64,000 nucleotides of DNA from Butyricimonas sp. Marseille-P3923 (GCF_900184685.1 NZ_FXXL01000007.1:1240001-1304000), one strand, 5' to 3'; counted from the first letter of the stretch, positions 16,936-26,015 are shown. Notes: a model not told the origin generated them from the letters alone. A program made the numbers and translations.

Positions 16936-18516
16936 CTATTGTACTTTTGTATTCCAATATACATTTTGCAAAATCAAATCATTATTATTCATGGCAGACG
17001 AGCCCACCGGATAATATAATGCCCCATTCTGGATATCCTTGTCGGACAAACGGCTGAAAGTTTCAGAAAGCTCCCGCCGCACGTATTCCACGCCATTTCG
17101 GATCACGTCGTAATACCGGGTATCCTCGAACAACAACTCCCGCTCCCGTTCCCTGAATATCGCCAACTGTACATCCCCGCCAAAATCATCCGTCAAATCC
17201 GCTCCCGTCAACCCGGCACGCTCCCGAATAGCTATCACGTCCTCCATCGCGTCAGGCAACCCGGCACGACAACGACATTCAGCCCTCAACAACATAATAT
17301 CCGCCAGACGCCAGACTATTTTATACATCTCCATTCCCAAGAAAACTTTCTCTTTATCATTACCCGTGTACGTGTAACTAGGGAAACGAAATACATTTAT
17401 ATACGCCTTCTCTATTTTCGTGTTATCGAAAACTTTTATCACGTCTTCCATTTCCCACGTTTCTGGATTAAATACCTTAACCTTTACATGGAATTCTGTG
17501 GAATCTATCCCGTAGAAATAACTTTTCCTTCTCAAATCATCACCGGGATAAAGTTCGTTAATCGTGGTTTTGTTAAATTCCAATACATCGGGGTACGAGA
17601 AACTCACTTCCATGTCTGTCCTTACCGGCCAACCCGCAAATTGCTCCCCGACATAAGCCAATTCAGTGAATTCCCCGGCAGCAGTGAAAGTCCTGTATAT
17701 TTCCAATATACTTTCCTCGCTTCCACCCTTGAATACCCGGTTACACACGTCCTCCGGGTCGGTTCCCAAACCATACGCGCCGACCTTGTTTTCAATAATC
17801 ATCGTGCAATATTTCTCGGCTTCTTCCCAATACTCTTTTTTGTTCTCAAGACCTGCCCGCCAAGCATAAATATTAGCTAACAAGGCAGCGGCAGCTCCTT
17901 TACTCCCGTATTGTTTCGTGGTTCTCTTGTTGCCCGCGTAATCTTTCAAGTCTTCATACTTCGGCAAATCCATCGCTTTCAACGCCCATTTTGTCGCTTC
18001 TTCCAATACCTCCGTCACGCTGTTTTTCGCTAATTTAATCTCAATAGACTCGCTATCGGGAACAATAGGCACCTCCCCCCACGCCCGGGCAAGCCAGAAA
18101 TAACATAATCCTTTCACGAAATAAGCCTGTAAACGATAAATATCAACAATCTCCTCCGACATGGGAAAACGGTAAGCATTGTCCAACATCACGTCCGCAT
18201 CATTAATGGCAGCGTAATAATTCCTCCAACTTGATTTGAAATAACTTACCGGTGCTAATTGACGTGCCCGATAGATTGGCGTCCCCCGGTAATCACTTAC
18301 TACATTATCCACCTTCAAACCGGCAGCAATATGCAACATATCCGAATTTTCGGCAATACGCACGTTATTCATCATCGAATTGAGCAGAGCTTCTGCATCT
18401 TGCCCGGAACGGAAATAATTATTAAAAGTCGTTGAATTTTCCGGTCTTACGTCCAGATAGCCACTACATGACATGGCTAGAAATCCCACAACAATATATA
18501 TAAGATACTGTTTCAT
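16936..18516 (-). CDS. SusD/RagB-family outer-membrane lipoprotein
   Basis: 526 residues. Lipobox GFLAMSC followed by SGYLDVRPENSTTFNNYF. It has the typical SusD helical core (QAYFVKGLCYFWLARAWGE; GAAAALLANIYAWRAG) and C-terminal signature ADIMLLRAECRCRAGLPDAMED, ERERELLFEDTRYYDVIRNG. It is the ligand-holding lid for the SusC encoded 5 bases upstream and is paralogous to the SusD at 5267-6784. The ligand is not deducible. Absence of glycan-active enzymes and presence of TldD/TldE downstream favour a peptide or protein-derived ligand (inference). Confidence 0.93.
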   Translation of the reverse strand: MKQYLIYIVVGFLAMSCSGYLDVRPENSTTFNNYFRSGQDAEALLNSMMNNVRIAENSDMLHIAAGLKVDNVVSDYRGTPIYRARQLAPVSYFKSSWRNYYAAINDADVMLDNAYRFPMSEEIVDIYRLQAYFVKGLCYFWLARAWGEVPIVPDSESIEIKLAKNSVTEVLEEATKWALKAMDLPKYEDLKDYAGNKRTTKQYGSKGAAAALLANIYAWRAGLENKKEYWEEAEKYCTMIIENKVGAYGLGTDPEDVCNRVFKGGSEESILEIYRTFTAAGEFTELAYVGEQFAGWPVRTDMEVSFSYPDVLEFNKTTINELYPGDDLRRKSYFYGIDSTEFHVKVKVFNPETWEMEDVIKVFDNTKIEKAYINVFRFPSYTYTGNDKEKVFLGMEMYKIVWRLADIMLLRAECRCRAGLPDAMEDVIAIRERAGLTGADLTDDFGGDVQLAIFRERERELLFEDTRYYDVIRNGVEYVRRELSETFSRLSDKDIQNGALYYPVGSSAMNNNDLILQNVYWNTKVQ

Positions 18517-18521
18517 AATTA

Positions 18522-21500
18522 TTAAAAATTAAGAGTTAACCCAAACGTCCATTTTTCCGGTAAAGGATACGCTTTTCCACCATCTATCCCGTAATCCATA
18601 TCCACAACCTCGGGATCTGTGCCGGAATAATTTGACCAAGTCCAAATATTTTCACCCGTAACAAATAAGCGGATTCCACTAAAATAGAATCTCTTAGCCC
18701 ATTTCTCCGGTAAATTATACCCTAAAGTAAGTTGCTTTAATCGAAGCATATTCACTCGTTCCACGTTGGAACGCAACTCCGGGTAAGTTATAGAGGCTCC
18801 CAAACGCGGCAAATCCGTCACGTCACCCTCCTTTTCCCAAAACGTAGTCTTGGGCAAATCACGAAATATCGGACCGTCAATACTAAAAGGTGACGAATAA
18901 CTTACCGCGTTGATCATCTTCCGTCCCAAAGAATAATTGAAAAGAATATTCAAATCAAAATTCTTCCACGAAATTTCATTTGCCCATCCGCCGTACGCTT
19001 TAGGCAAGGCACTACCGATATAAAACATATCATTATCATTTATCACGCCGTCACCATTTACATCCTGAATCTTCCTCTCACCTACCATACCACTGATTTC
19101 ACCTTGAACCCGATTCAAATAAATAGGATAACCTTCGTTATTATAGTAAACCGGGACTTCTTTTTCATTCTGGAAATACCCGTTATCATTGAAAACATAT
19201 ACCCCAAACAACCCTCGTTTCAACACGTTATCAACCATATCCTTACCGTTGTACGTGTCGACCAATTTATTCCAGTTCCGGGAAATATTCAATCGGGTTC
19301 TCCACCTCACTTCACTTTGCCGGAAAATATCCGCCTTCAAATCCAATTCTACTCCTTGGTTGGAAATCTCCCCGGAATTTCTCTTGAAACTATCCAGCAC
19401 ATTCATATCCCCAAAGGGGGGAACATCTGAAATCAACGAGTAGGTCAATTTGTTATAGTAATCAAATTTAACATTCAACCGATACTCGAACAATTCCAGA
19501 TCCAAACCGGCATTATATTGTTTCGTTTTCTCCCAAGTAAGATCGGGAGCAATAGCCTGTAGCGATGTCATTCCCGGTTTACCCTGGAATAATCCGTTTT
19601 TATACATCAACCCGTACGCCATATAGGCTTCTTTAAATATTTGACCGGACTTTCCCCAACTCAAACGTAATTTTCCGCTATTCAACCATGATACATCCTT
19701 TAAAAAAGCCTCATCCGCGAAATTCCAACCGAAGGCTATTGAAGGGAAGTTTGCCCAACGTACATTTGCCCCGAACGTAGACGACCCGTCCCGACGGAAA
19801 GCGAACTCCGCGATATACAACTTCTTGAAATTATAACTCAAACGACCGAAATAACTCAACATCGTCTTTTCTTGGAAATCGGAAGAATAATCCGTTCTGG
19901 ATTCCCAGCGCGGTTCGTAGCCCTCAGGCTGATAATTCGCGACACCCCCAGGACCAGAGTACCAATAGACATTATCATTCGGACCCTCGTAGCCGATGCC
20001 TTTGTTATCAAAGCTCTGTTCTTTAGAAATATTAAAACCTAACAAAGCCTCCACCGTGTGTTTCCGCGCAATCTCTACCCTATATTTCAACAATTCTTCA
20101 TTCATTAATGAAATACTCCGGGAAATTTGTCCCGCCGAAGAATTACGATGAAGCGCTCCATCCAAAATACTCGGTCTAAATTCATTTACATTGAACTGCG
20201 CGTAATCTATCGCACCGACACCCGAGAGTGTTAACCCTTTCCACAGTTGAAATTCCAAGTTCAAACTACTGATTAAACGATAATTATCATTGCGGGACAC
20301 CGTATGGTTGATCTTTGCCAGAAATTCGTCGTTGATCTTACCGTGCCCGGGAAATAAAGTAGTCTGTGAAGCGGGATCTACCGTCATTCCCTCAATATTA
20401 CGCCGTCCCCCTCCACTATTCAAATTCCGGCTTTTATCCATATATGCCATGTAAACTTGTGCCGCAGCCGTCATAATCGGTGCCGGCTTGGCACTTAAAT
20501 TCACCATCAAATTCGCCCGGGAATAATCGCTGCTCAACATGATACCTTTTTCATTATAATACCCTGCTCCTATCATGTATTGTATCTTATCGGATCCTCC
20601 GGAAGCCTGAATATTGGCATTAAGAACCTTGCCCGTCTGGAAACTATACTTGTACCAATTCGTCTGGTTATTATAAAATGGATTCAAGCTATCTTGAAGA
20701 ATAGTATGATCCATTGCCGATCCGGAATAACCGTTTCCCCACCAAGCATCATATCCGCCATCTCCCTGTCTGTAAGCATCTTCATAAGAAGTGGGATATC
20801 TGTTCAACTGCGTGTAATCATCGTATATCGCATCTAGGCTATGCCGTAAATTATATATCTTGGTCATTCTCTCCAAACGTCCTCCTGTCTGCTCGGGCGT
20901 AACCGGCAAAAAAGAGGCGGTATAAGAAAGGTTAACAGAAAACTTTGCCTTTCCGGCTTGTCCTTTTTTCGTCGTAATCAAAATCACCCCGTTCCCGGCA
21001 CGCGAACCGTAAATTGCCGCTGCTGCCGCATCTTTCAACACTTCCACGGAAGCAATCATCGAGGGATCCAAATCCGATAATGTATTTGTACCTGTAGTCG
21101 GGGAATTAAACGAAAACATCGGAACTCCGTCCACCACGTACAAGGGTTGCCCGTCCGTGGCACCTTCTTGCATCAGGGAATTATATCCCCGCACGGCTAC
21201 CCGGTTACCTCCCGCACCCGGAGCTCCCGACTGGTTCACGATATCCACACCTGCCATACGCCCTTGCAACATACTCAATATACTATGCGAGGGAAGTTCC
21301 TTCATCTCGTCCGCCTTGATAGAAGTAATTGAACTCACCACCTCTTTCTTGTTCTGGGTTCCGTAAGCACGGATCACCACCTCGTCCAAATCCGTCACCT
21401 CTTCTTCCATTTTCACGACAACAGGTTTTCCCGCTTCGTAAGCCACTTTCTGGTTTTTGTACCCGATGAATGACAACAACAGCGTCCCTTTCTCCTTCGT

Positions 21501-21998
21501 CAGAAGAATTTTAAACTTCCCGTCTGAATCGGTAGCCGTACCGATCGTCGTTCCTTCCTGCAACACGGTAACCCCGGGTAACGGATTCGCTTTCCCATCA
21601 ATCACTCTCCCTTCCACGATAAATCGTTTACCCTCCGGTTCCTTGTACCGGATCATAATATAAATACCTTCCGTCTTGTAAGAAAAAGGTTTCTCCTTTA
21701 ACACCGAATCCAGTATCTCCAACACGTTCTTCCCTTCCACGTCCAGAGTCACCTTGTAAAGTTTTGTGTCCTCGTAGTTAAACACGAACTTGTAGACATC
21801 CGCCTTTTCCAGCGCATTGAATACATCTGACAAAGGCACGTCTTTCCATTTAAAACTCAATTTCTTTTGCTGACCGAACACGACTGACGTCATGCAAAAC
21901 AAACTTAAAAAAAGAACCAAGTGGACATACATCATGTGTTTCACCCGATTACTCGTTTTTCGCCCTCTGGTATGAGGTGAAATCGATTTTTTTTCCAT
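18522..21998 (-). CDS. SusC/RagA-family TonB-dependent transducer-transporter with STN domain
   Basis: 1158 residues from ATG 21998, chosen because it gives the same MEKK start as the paralogue; ATGs up to 22028 are in frame. A late hydrophobic signal (MMYVHLVLFLSLFCMTSVVFG) precedes an STN domain (LSDVFNALEKADVYKFVFNY), a carboxypeptidase-regulatory-like domain (VEGRVIDGKANPLPGVTV), the DLDEVVIRAYG TonB-box region, and a plug with VLKDAAAAAIYGSRAGNG. The barrel ends in FGLTLNF. It would both import ligand and signal to the FecR encoded upstream. Domain order is identical to the SusC at 6797-10282, indicating duplication of the whole locus core. Confidence 0.93.
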   Translation of the reverse strand: MEKKSISPHTRGRKTSNRVKHMMYVHLVLFLSLFCMTSVVFGQQKKLSFKWKDVPLSDVFNALEKADVYKFVFNYEDTKLYKVTLDVEGKNVLEILDSVLKEKPFSYKTEGIYIMIRYKEPEGKRFIVEGRVIDGKANPLPGVTVLQEGTTIGTATDSDGKFKILLTKEKGTLLLSFIGYKNQKVAYEAGKPVVVKMEEEVTDLDEVVIRAYGTQNKKEVVSSITSIKADEMKELPSHSILSMLQGRMAGVDIVNQSGAPGAGGNRVAVRGYNSLMQEGATDGQPLYVVDGVPMFSFNSPTTGTNTLSDLDPSMIASVEVLKDAAAAAIYGSRAGNGVILITTKKGQAGKAKFSVNLSYTASFLPVTPEQTGGRLERMTKIYNLRHSLDAIYDDYTQLNRYPTSYEDAYRQGDGGYDAWWGNGYSGSAMDHTILQDSLNPFYNNQTNWYKYSFQTGKVLNANIQASGGSDKIQYMIGAGYYNEKGIMLSSDYSRANLMVNLSAKPAPIMTAAAQVYMAYMDKSRNLNSGGGRRNIEGMTVDPASQTTLFPGHGKINDEFLAKINHTVSRNDNYRLISSLNLEFQLWKGLTLSGVGAIDYAQFNVNEFRPSILDGALHRNSSAGQISRSISLMNEELLKYRVEIARKHTVEALLGFNISKEQSFDNKGIGYEGPNDNVYWYSGPGGVANYQPEGYEPRWESRTDYSSDFQEKTMLSYFGRLSYNFKKLYIAEFAFRRDGSSTFGANVRWANFPSIAFGWNFADEAFLKDVSWLNSGKLRLSWGKSGQIFKEAYMAYGLMYKNGLFQGKPGMTSLQAIAPDLTWEKTKQYNAGLDLELFEYRLNVKFDYYNKLTYSLISDVPPFGDMNVLDSFKRNSGEISNQGVELDLKADIFRQSEVRWRTRLNISRNWNKLVDTYNGKDMVDNVLKRGLFGVYVFNDNGYFQNEKEVPVYYNNEGYPIYLNRVQGEISGMVGERKIQDVNGDGVINDNDMFYIGSALPKAYGGWANEISWKNFDLNILFNYSLGRKMINAVSYSSPFSIDGPIFRDLPKTTFWEKEGDVTDLPRLGASITYPELRSNVERVNMLRLKQLTLGYNLPEKWAKRFYFSGIRLFVTGENIWTWSNYSGTDPEVVDMDYGIDGGKAYPLPEKWTFGLTLNF

Positions 21999-22052
21999 AC
22001 ATTTGTAGTTAAAATTAAACATGTTCATCTTTCCGATGAACTGAATTATTAC

Positions 22053-22080
22053 AAAGGGGATAGGTTACGACTATCCCTTT
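22053..22080 (-). promoter_or_regulatory. Hairpin in the fecR-susC spacer
   Basis: Arms 22053-22063 (AAAGGGGATAG) and 22071-22080 (CTATCCCTTT) with one bulged base, in the 114-base gap between fecR and susC. A hairpin occupies the equivalent position at 10333-10350. It could attenuate or stabilise the susC transcript. Confidence 0.45.
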
Positions 22081-22112
22081 TATATTAGAATCAGTCCTCG
22101 TCTATTTATCTA

Positions 22113-23276
22113 TTACAAGGAAACGGTTACCGTTTTCCCTCTTACTTCAATTTGCAATTTCCCCGTTTCATTCAGACGCTCCAGTACCTGTTCCACCGTA
22201 TCTTTCCGATTAGCCCAAAATTTAAACCGGTAATCCTTCACTTCGGGATTCTGATAGAAAACGGTAAAATCAAACCACCGTCCCAACTCACTCAAAATAT
22301 CTTCCAACCGCACATTATTATAATAGAAAAAACCCTCTTTCCACGACACGTATTTCAACACATCCACGCTTTCCACGTAAAGGCTGTCCCCGTTGTATGA
22401 AGCGTTTTCACCCGGTTTCAAGATCACTCCCGCGCCATTCCCGTTTTTATTCACCGCAACACGACCTTCAACTAAAGTAATATTCACCTCCCGCCTCTCG
22501 TAAGACTGCACGTTAAACTCCGTTCCCAACACACGAGTACACAACTCGCTTGTTTCTACCACGAAAGGATGTTTTTCATCGCGTTTCACCTCGAAATAAG
22601 CCTCTCCCTTCAAATAAACTTTCCTTACTGAATCACGAAACGCCACCGGGTACCGTAATTCCGATTCGGAATTGATCCACACCCGGGTACCGTCATCCAG
22701 TACCAATATATACTCTCCGCCGCGGGGAACCTGTATCGTGTGAAACTCCTCCGGACGGATAGTATCGTGTAATATCCTCATGTATTTCAATCCTCCCACG
22801 GAATCAATAACAATACCTTGGGACCCCAAAGTATCGCTATCGTTCAGCGTCGAAGAAGCCAAAATATATTCTTCCCCTTTGCCGGTAATCAGTTTCACCA
22901 CATCTGTTCCCGCTCTTAGAGCCAATTGAGGTATTTCCCCGGAAGTATTTTCCTTTTGTTGATAATAAATGATTACACTCGCAACTATCAATATAGTTAT
23001 TGCGGCAGCAACTCCCGTTACTATATGCCGGATATGATTCTTTCTTTTCCGTGCCACCATTCTCCGCTCCAACAACCGCCATTGGTAATTCTCGTCCACG
23101 TTCAGACTTTCCGCTTCCCGCATACCCGCTTCCCGAAAACGTCGTAATTCTTCTAATAGCTCACGGTGATCTTTCTCCTCCAACCAAGCTTTTACCTCCC
23201 TATCATCATGACATTCTACATGCTGTAACACGTGCAACGCAAATTCTATATCTTTATCTTTAAAGCCGTCCTGCAT
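22113..23276 (-). CDS. FecR-family anti-sigma/sigma-regulator
   Basis: 387 residues. The N-terminal cytoplasmic part has DIEFALHVLQHV at residues 9-20, matching the paralogue. The membrane span is about residues 85-105 (IVTGVAAAITILIVASVIIYY). Periplasmic FecR domain: IQVPRGGEYILVLDDGTRVWIN, LKGEAYFEVKRDEKHPFVVET, VLGTEFNVQSY. The C-terminal domain has LSELGRWFDFTVFYQNPE and FKFWANRKDTVEQVLERL. It lies 74 bases after the sigma gene. It is expected to hold the sigma factor until the SusC STN domain reports ligand. Confidence 0.92.
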   Translation of the reverse strand: MQDGFKDKDIEFALHVLQHVECHDDREVKAWLEEKDHRELLEELRRFREAGMREAESLNVDENYQWRLLERRMVARKRKNHIRHIVTGVAAAITILIVASVIIYYQQKENTSGEIPQLALRAGTDVVKLITGKGEEYILASSTLNDSDTLGSQGIVIDSVGGLKYMRILHDTIRPEEFHTIQVPRGGEYILVLDDGTRVWINSESELRYPVAFRDSVRKVYLKGEAYFEVKRDEKHPFVVETSELCTRVLGTEFNVQSYERREVNITLVEGRVAVNKNGNGAGVILKPGENASYNGDSLYVESVDVLKYVSWKEGFFYYNNVRLEDILSELGRWFDFTVFYQNPEVKDYRFKFWANRKDTVEQVLERLNETGKLQIEVRGKTVTVSL

Positions 23277-23350
23277 ACTTCTAGTGTATTATTTTATACT
23301 AACACGCTCAACGACTAAAAACGGGTGATGTCAATGACTACTTTTTTTAT

Positions 23351-23887
23351 TTATTTTTTGGAAGAAAGTATAACCAGCAGCAAAGAATAATCGGAATACT
23401 CTTCTCGAAGAATCCGTAAAGCTTTGTTTATATGTGTTTTGACCGTATTAATAGAAATCGCTAACGCATCTGCTGTCTCCTGATACTTTTTCCCGTCAAG
23501 GAAACACATTCTGAACACGACCTTCGTTTGACCGGGTAGTTTCTCCACAGACTGCCGCAAACGCTCGATCAGAAGTTCATATTCCATATATCCCTCATCC
23601 GTCGCTTCATCCTTCAATCGCAACTCTTGATTAAAACGCTCCCTCACTTTCTTATGCCGGAGCAAACTCACGCAATGATTACGTACCAATGTATATAGTA
23701 ACGGAAGAACAGATTGGGTACGTTCTATCTTCTCGAAATTAACCCACACTTTTTCAAACACATCATTAACAGCATCTTTTGCAGCCTCCTCATCATTCAA
23801 AAAACTATAGGCATGATAACACAGGCGAATATAATTCTCCCGAAATAACTGTTCGAAAATCCCTTTATAATCAACCGATCTTATCAT
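23351..23887 (-). CDS. ECF-type sigma-70 factor
   Basis: 178 residues. Region 2 is FEQLFRENYIRLCYHAYSF... VNDVFEKVWVN and region 4 is VEKLPGQTKVVFRMCFLDG ... ALAISINTVKTHINKALRIL. A hydrophobic C-terminal tail (YSLLLVILSSKK) parallels that of the first sigma factor. It heads the second SusCD locus. A TATATTTG -7 box lies 21 bases upstream. Pairwise similarity with 11617-12171 runs the whole length, consistent with locus duplication; specificity between the two sigma/FecR pairs cannot be judged from sequence. Confidence 0.92.
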   Translation of the reverse strand: MIRSVDYKGIFEQLFRENYIRLCYHAYSFLNDEEAAKDAVNDVFEKVWVNFEKIERTQSVLPLLYTLVRNHCVSLLRHKKVRERFNQELRLKDEATDEGYMEYELLIERLRQSVEKLPGQTKVVFRMCFLDGKKYQETADALAISINTVKTHINKALRILREEYSDYSLLLVILSSKK

Positions 23888-23907
23888 GCATTCTCACATA
23901 TACGACA

Positions 23908-23915
23908 CAAATATA
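23908..23915 (-). promoter_or_regulatory. -7 box TATATTTG for the second ECF sigma gene
   Basis: Exact TAnnTTTG match on the minus strand, 21 bases before the ATG. The -33 position reads TTTT and not TTTG. The same -7 octamer serves the first sigma gene. Confidence 0.5.
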
Positions 23916-24117
23916 TAAATATAAAATAAACTGAAAAAACTTTTTTCTTTATCACTGTCAAATTGACATCATAAATTCACCAACTTGACACCACTTCCTT
24001 GTTTGGCATATCTTTTGTCTGTCTTTGCCCGTGAATAGAACAGCTATTTTCAAATAACCGATTTCTACTCATTATAAATTTATTGTTTTAATTATTAAAT
24101 TATCAGGAGGATTTATT

Positions 24118-24234
24118 ATGGGTGCCGCAGGTAACAAAAAACCGAAAAAAAGCAAAGACAAAAAACATGTACCATCTTACGTGGCAGAAGAAGCCACGCA
24201 CGAAACACCGCTGAAAAACAGAAAAAGCAAATAG
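24118..24234 (+). CDS. 38-residue basic small protein, unrecognised
   Basis: A short frame, ATG 24118 to TAG 24234, preceded at 7 bases by AGGAGG (24106-24111), a perfect Shine-Dalgarno sequence that is rare in this phylum. It is followed 12 bases later by a strong terminator (24247-24289). The product starts MGAAGNKKPKKSKDKKH, continues with a short acidic middle (VAEEATHE) and ends KNRKSK; about a third of its residues are Lys or Arg and there is no hydrophobic segment. Promoter-like TTTG words occur around 24002-24030. Isolated own-unit arrangement supports a real, probably well-expressed microprotein, perhaps nucleic-acid-binding. No function is claimed. Confidence 0.65.
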   Translation: MGAAGNKKPKKSKDKKHVPSYVAEEATHETPLKNRKSK

Positions 24235-24235
24235 G

Positions 24236-24544
24236 TGCGTGAATCATAAAAAAAGGTGTGGCGAATAGATTTTTGCCACACCTTTTTTTACTATCTTACG
24301 ATATCTATATCCCCCGTCCACACGTGAAATATCGTTCACGGACAACCATAAAATCACAGAATCCATAAATTATTAAACTTTTTTTAAAGCGAGAAATTGA
24401 ACCCTCTCGCTCTTATTGCCGTATATGCCATAGAATTTTGATACTCTATCACTCATTCTTTCATCAGACTAGCGGAAAAGAGGGGGTTGGGAATACGAGA
24501 AATTCACAAACTAAACTAATTAAACAAAATAAAAAAGAGACGCT
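24236..24544. other. Spacer between the microprotein gene and DUF4251 gene
   Basis: Holds the terminator at 24247-24289 and, at about 24391-24418, a weaker hairpin (GCGAGA / TCTCGC arms). No further gene or clear promoter box was recognised. Confidence 0.5.
24247..24289 (+). terminator. Strong intrinsic terminator after the 38-residue ORF
   Basis: Perfect arms GGTGTGGC (24255-24262) and GCCACACC (24275-24282), extended by A-run/T-run pairing, and followed by seven T. It is the cleanest terminator in the window. Confidence 0.85.
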
Positions 24545-25135
24545 ATGAAAAAAGTTATTTTTTTATTGGCAATGACTACATTCCTTTTCAGTGACTTTGC
24601 CATGCAGGCACAAACCAAAAAAGAAATAAGGGAAAAGAGAAAAGCACACAGGGCATGTATGCGTATGCACCGGAAAATAGTACGCGAACAACAAAATATG
24701 ATCGCTTATCAGGACGCAGTAAAAGCCCTCAAGAACAACAGTTGGGTATTACAAGCCAATACCCTATTCAACAACTTCGGGGCAGCAATACCTGTTACCA
24801 ACAACACGAACTTCGTGGCCATGGACAACAATCAGGTATCCGTACAGTTGGCATTCAACGGGTTTAATCCCGGACCGAACGGATTGGGCGGAATCACGCT
24901 GACCGGCTGGCCTTCCAGCATCAACCAAAGAGTGGACAAAAACGGTAACATCACCTACACGTTCAACGTCATGGGAGCCGCTTTATTCGCGCAAGTAACC
25001 GTACGCATGAGTTATGGAAGTAACTACGCTACCGCAACCGTAACCTCGAACACGAACGGTCGTGAACTGACCTTCTCCGGTAACTTGGTTCCGTACAGCC
25101 AATCGAATATATTCCAGAGCGGATTTAGTTTCTAA
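24545..25135 (+). CDS. DUF4251-family exported protein
   Basis: 196 residues with a signal peptide ending in FAMQA-QT. A basic segment (KKEIREKRKAHRACMRMHRK) follows, then the DUF4251 body from about residue 60: WVLQANTLFNNFGAAIPV, NTNFVAMDNNQVSVQLAFN, GPNGLGGITLTGWPSS, KNGNITYTFNVMG, and a final LTFSGNLVPYSQSNIFQSG. The family is common in Bacteroidetes, beta-rich and of unknown function. It is monocistronic: no coding neighbour within 300 bases upstream on its strand, and a clean terminator downstream (25189-25216). The length is normal for the family. Confidence 0.8.
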   Translation: MKKVIFLLAMTTFLFSDFAMQAQTKKEIREKRKAHRACMRMHRKIVREQQNMIAYQDAVKALKNNSWVLQANTLFNNFGAAIPVTNNTNFVAMDNNQVSVQLAFNGFNPGPNGLGGITLTGWPSSINQRVDKNGNITYTFNVMGAALFAQVTVRMSYGSNYATATVTSNTNGRELTFSGNLVPYSQSNIFQSGFSF

Positions 25136-25541
25136 ACAACTATATAAAATACTCTCGTTTAATATTCAATTACTCAATTTCACACGTGAAGAGGGCGTTT
25201 TTCGAACGCCCTCTTTGGTTTATAAAGTTTGTAAGGTTCATAAAGTTTATAAAGTAACGGAGTCTTTCGTGCAAAATCCCATGGTAAATCAATGGTAATA
25301 CTACCCCTCCGCCAGAGCGCAAACAGAACACAAACATAACAACCATACAGGGGAATATAGTTGCTACGTTTGAGCTCTGACAAAGCCACGAAGAAGATAG
25401 AGCATTACCCTATAATCAGGTTAGCAATATGTATAATTTAAAACATATGTAACCGACAACAGCCAAACACACCCCGGATCGAGTTCTCCCCGAAACTCAA
25501 TCTAAAATCCAAAATCATTAAATCCAAAATCCGCAACCTCC
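25136..25541. other. Spacer with terminator and GTTTATAA-type repeats
   Basis: After the terminator, 25216-25262 carries GTTTATAAAGTTTGTAAGG-like words ending in TTTATAAAGTAACGG. The same string occurs, inverted, between atpA and atpG (59620-59650). At about 25498-25535 AATCTAAAATCC-type words appear. A 69-codon leftward frame over the repeats is not believed. Confidence 0.6.
25189..25216 (+). terminator. Intrinsic terminator after DUF4251 gene
   Basis: Perfect 11-base arms AAGAGGGCGTT (25189-25199) and AACGCCCTCTT (25205-25215) around TTTCG, with a short T-run. Confidence 0.8.
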
Positions 25542-26015
25542 TTATTGCCGTAAATCTTCGGTGGTAATATTTGAAGGCAGGAATTTAGTCGCGTCTCCGC
25601 CATTCATGAATATATCCCGAACGATCGTGGAACTGATAAAAGTATGTTCGGGCGACGTCAGCAAGAATACGGTCTCCACATTGGAATCCATCGCCTTGTT
25701 AATCTGTCCCACGGCACGCTCGTACTCGAAGTCGGCAGCCGTGCGCAGTCCCCGGATGATAAAACCGGCATTTTGCTGCTCGCAAAAATCAACAGTCAAC
25801 CCGGAATAACTCATCACGCTTACTTCTTTCACGTCTTTGAAGACTTTCTCAATAATAGCGATACGTGTATCGACATCCAAGAACTCCTGCTTTACAGCGT
25901 TAATACCGACAGCAACAATGATTTTATCGAAAATTTTCAACCCTCTTCTCACGATCTCCTCGTGACCAACCGTAAACGGATCAAAGGATCCCGGAAACAC
26001 AGCAATTTTTTCCAT
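25542..26015 (-). CDS. coaD: Phosphopantetheine adenylyltransferase
   Basis: 157 residues, full length for CoaD. It transfers AMP from ATP to 4'-phosphopantetheine, giving dephospho-CoA, in coenzyme A synthesis in the cytoplasm. The nucleotidyltransferase motif is FPGSFDPFTVGHEEIVRRG (TxGH as TVGH at residues 15-18). The second signature is ISSTIVRD near residue 129, and GFIIRGLRTAADFEYE matches the substrate-binding region. It stands alone, divergent from the biotin-dependent carboxyltransferase gene, with about 205 bases between them. Confidence 0.95.
   Translation of the reverse strand: MEKIAVFPGSFDPFTVGHEEIVRRGLKIFDKIIVAVGINAVKQEFLDVDTRIAIIEKVFKDVKEVSVMSYSGLTVDFCEQQNAGFIIRGLRTAADFEYERAVGQINKAMDSNVETVFLLTSPEHTFISSTIVRDIFMNGGDATKFLPSNITTEDLRQ

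Noticed and set aside
1527-23887. Polysaccharide utilisation loci
   Set aside because: SusC/SusD pairs are present but no glycoside hydrolase, lyase, sulphatase or SusE/F-like glycan-binding protein, and control is sigma/FecR; glycan use is not supported.
25180-25389. Leftward 69-codon frame
   Set aside because: Made of terminator and GTTTATAA repeat sequence (YKLYEPYKLYKPKR); no start signal.
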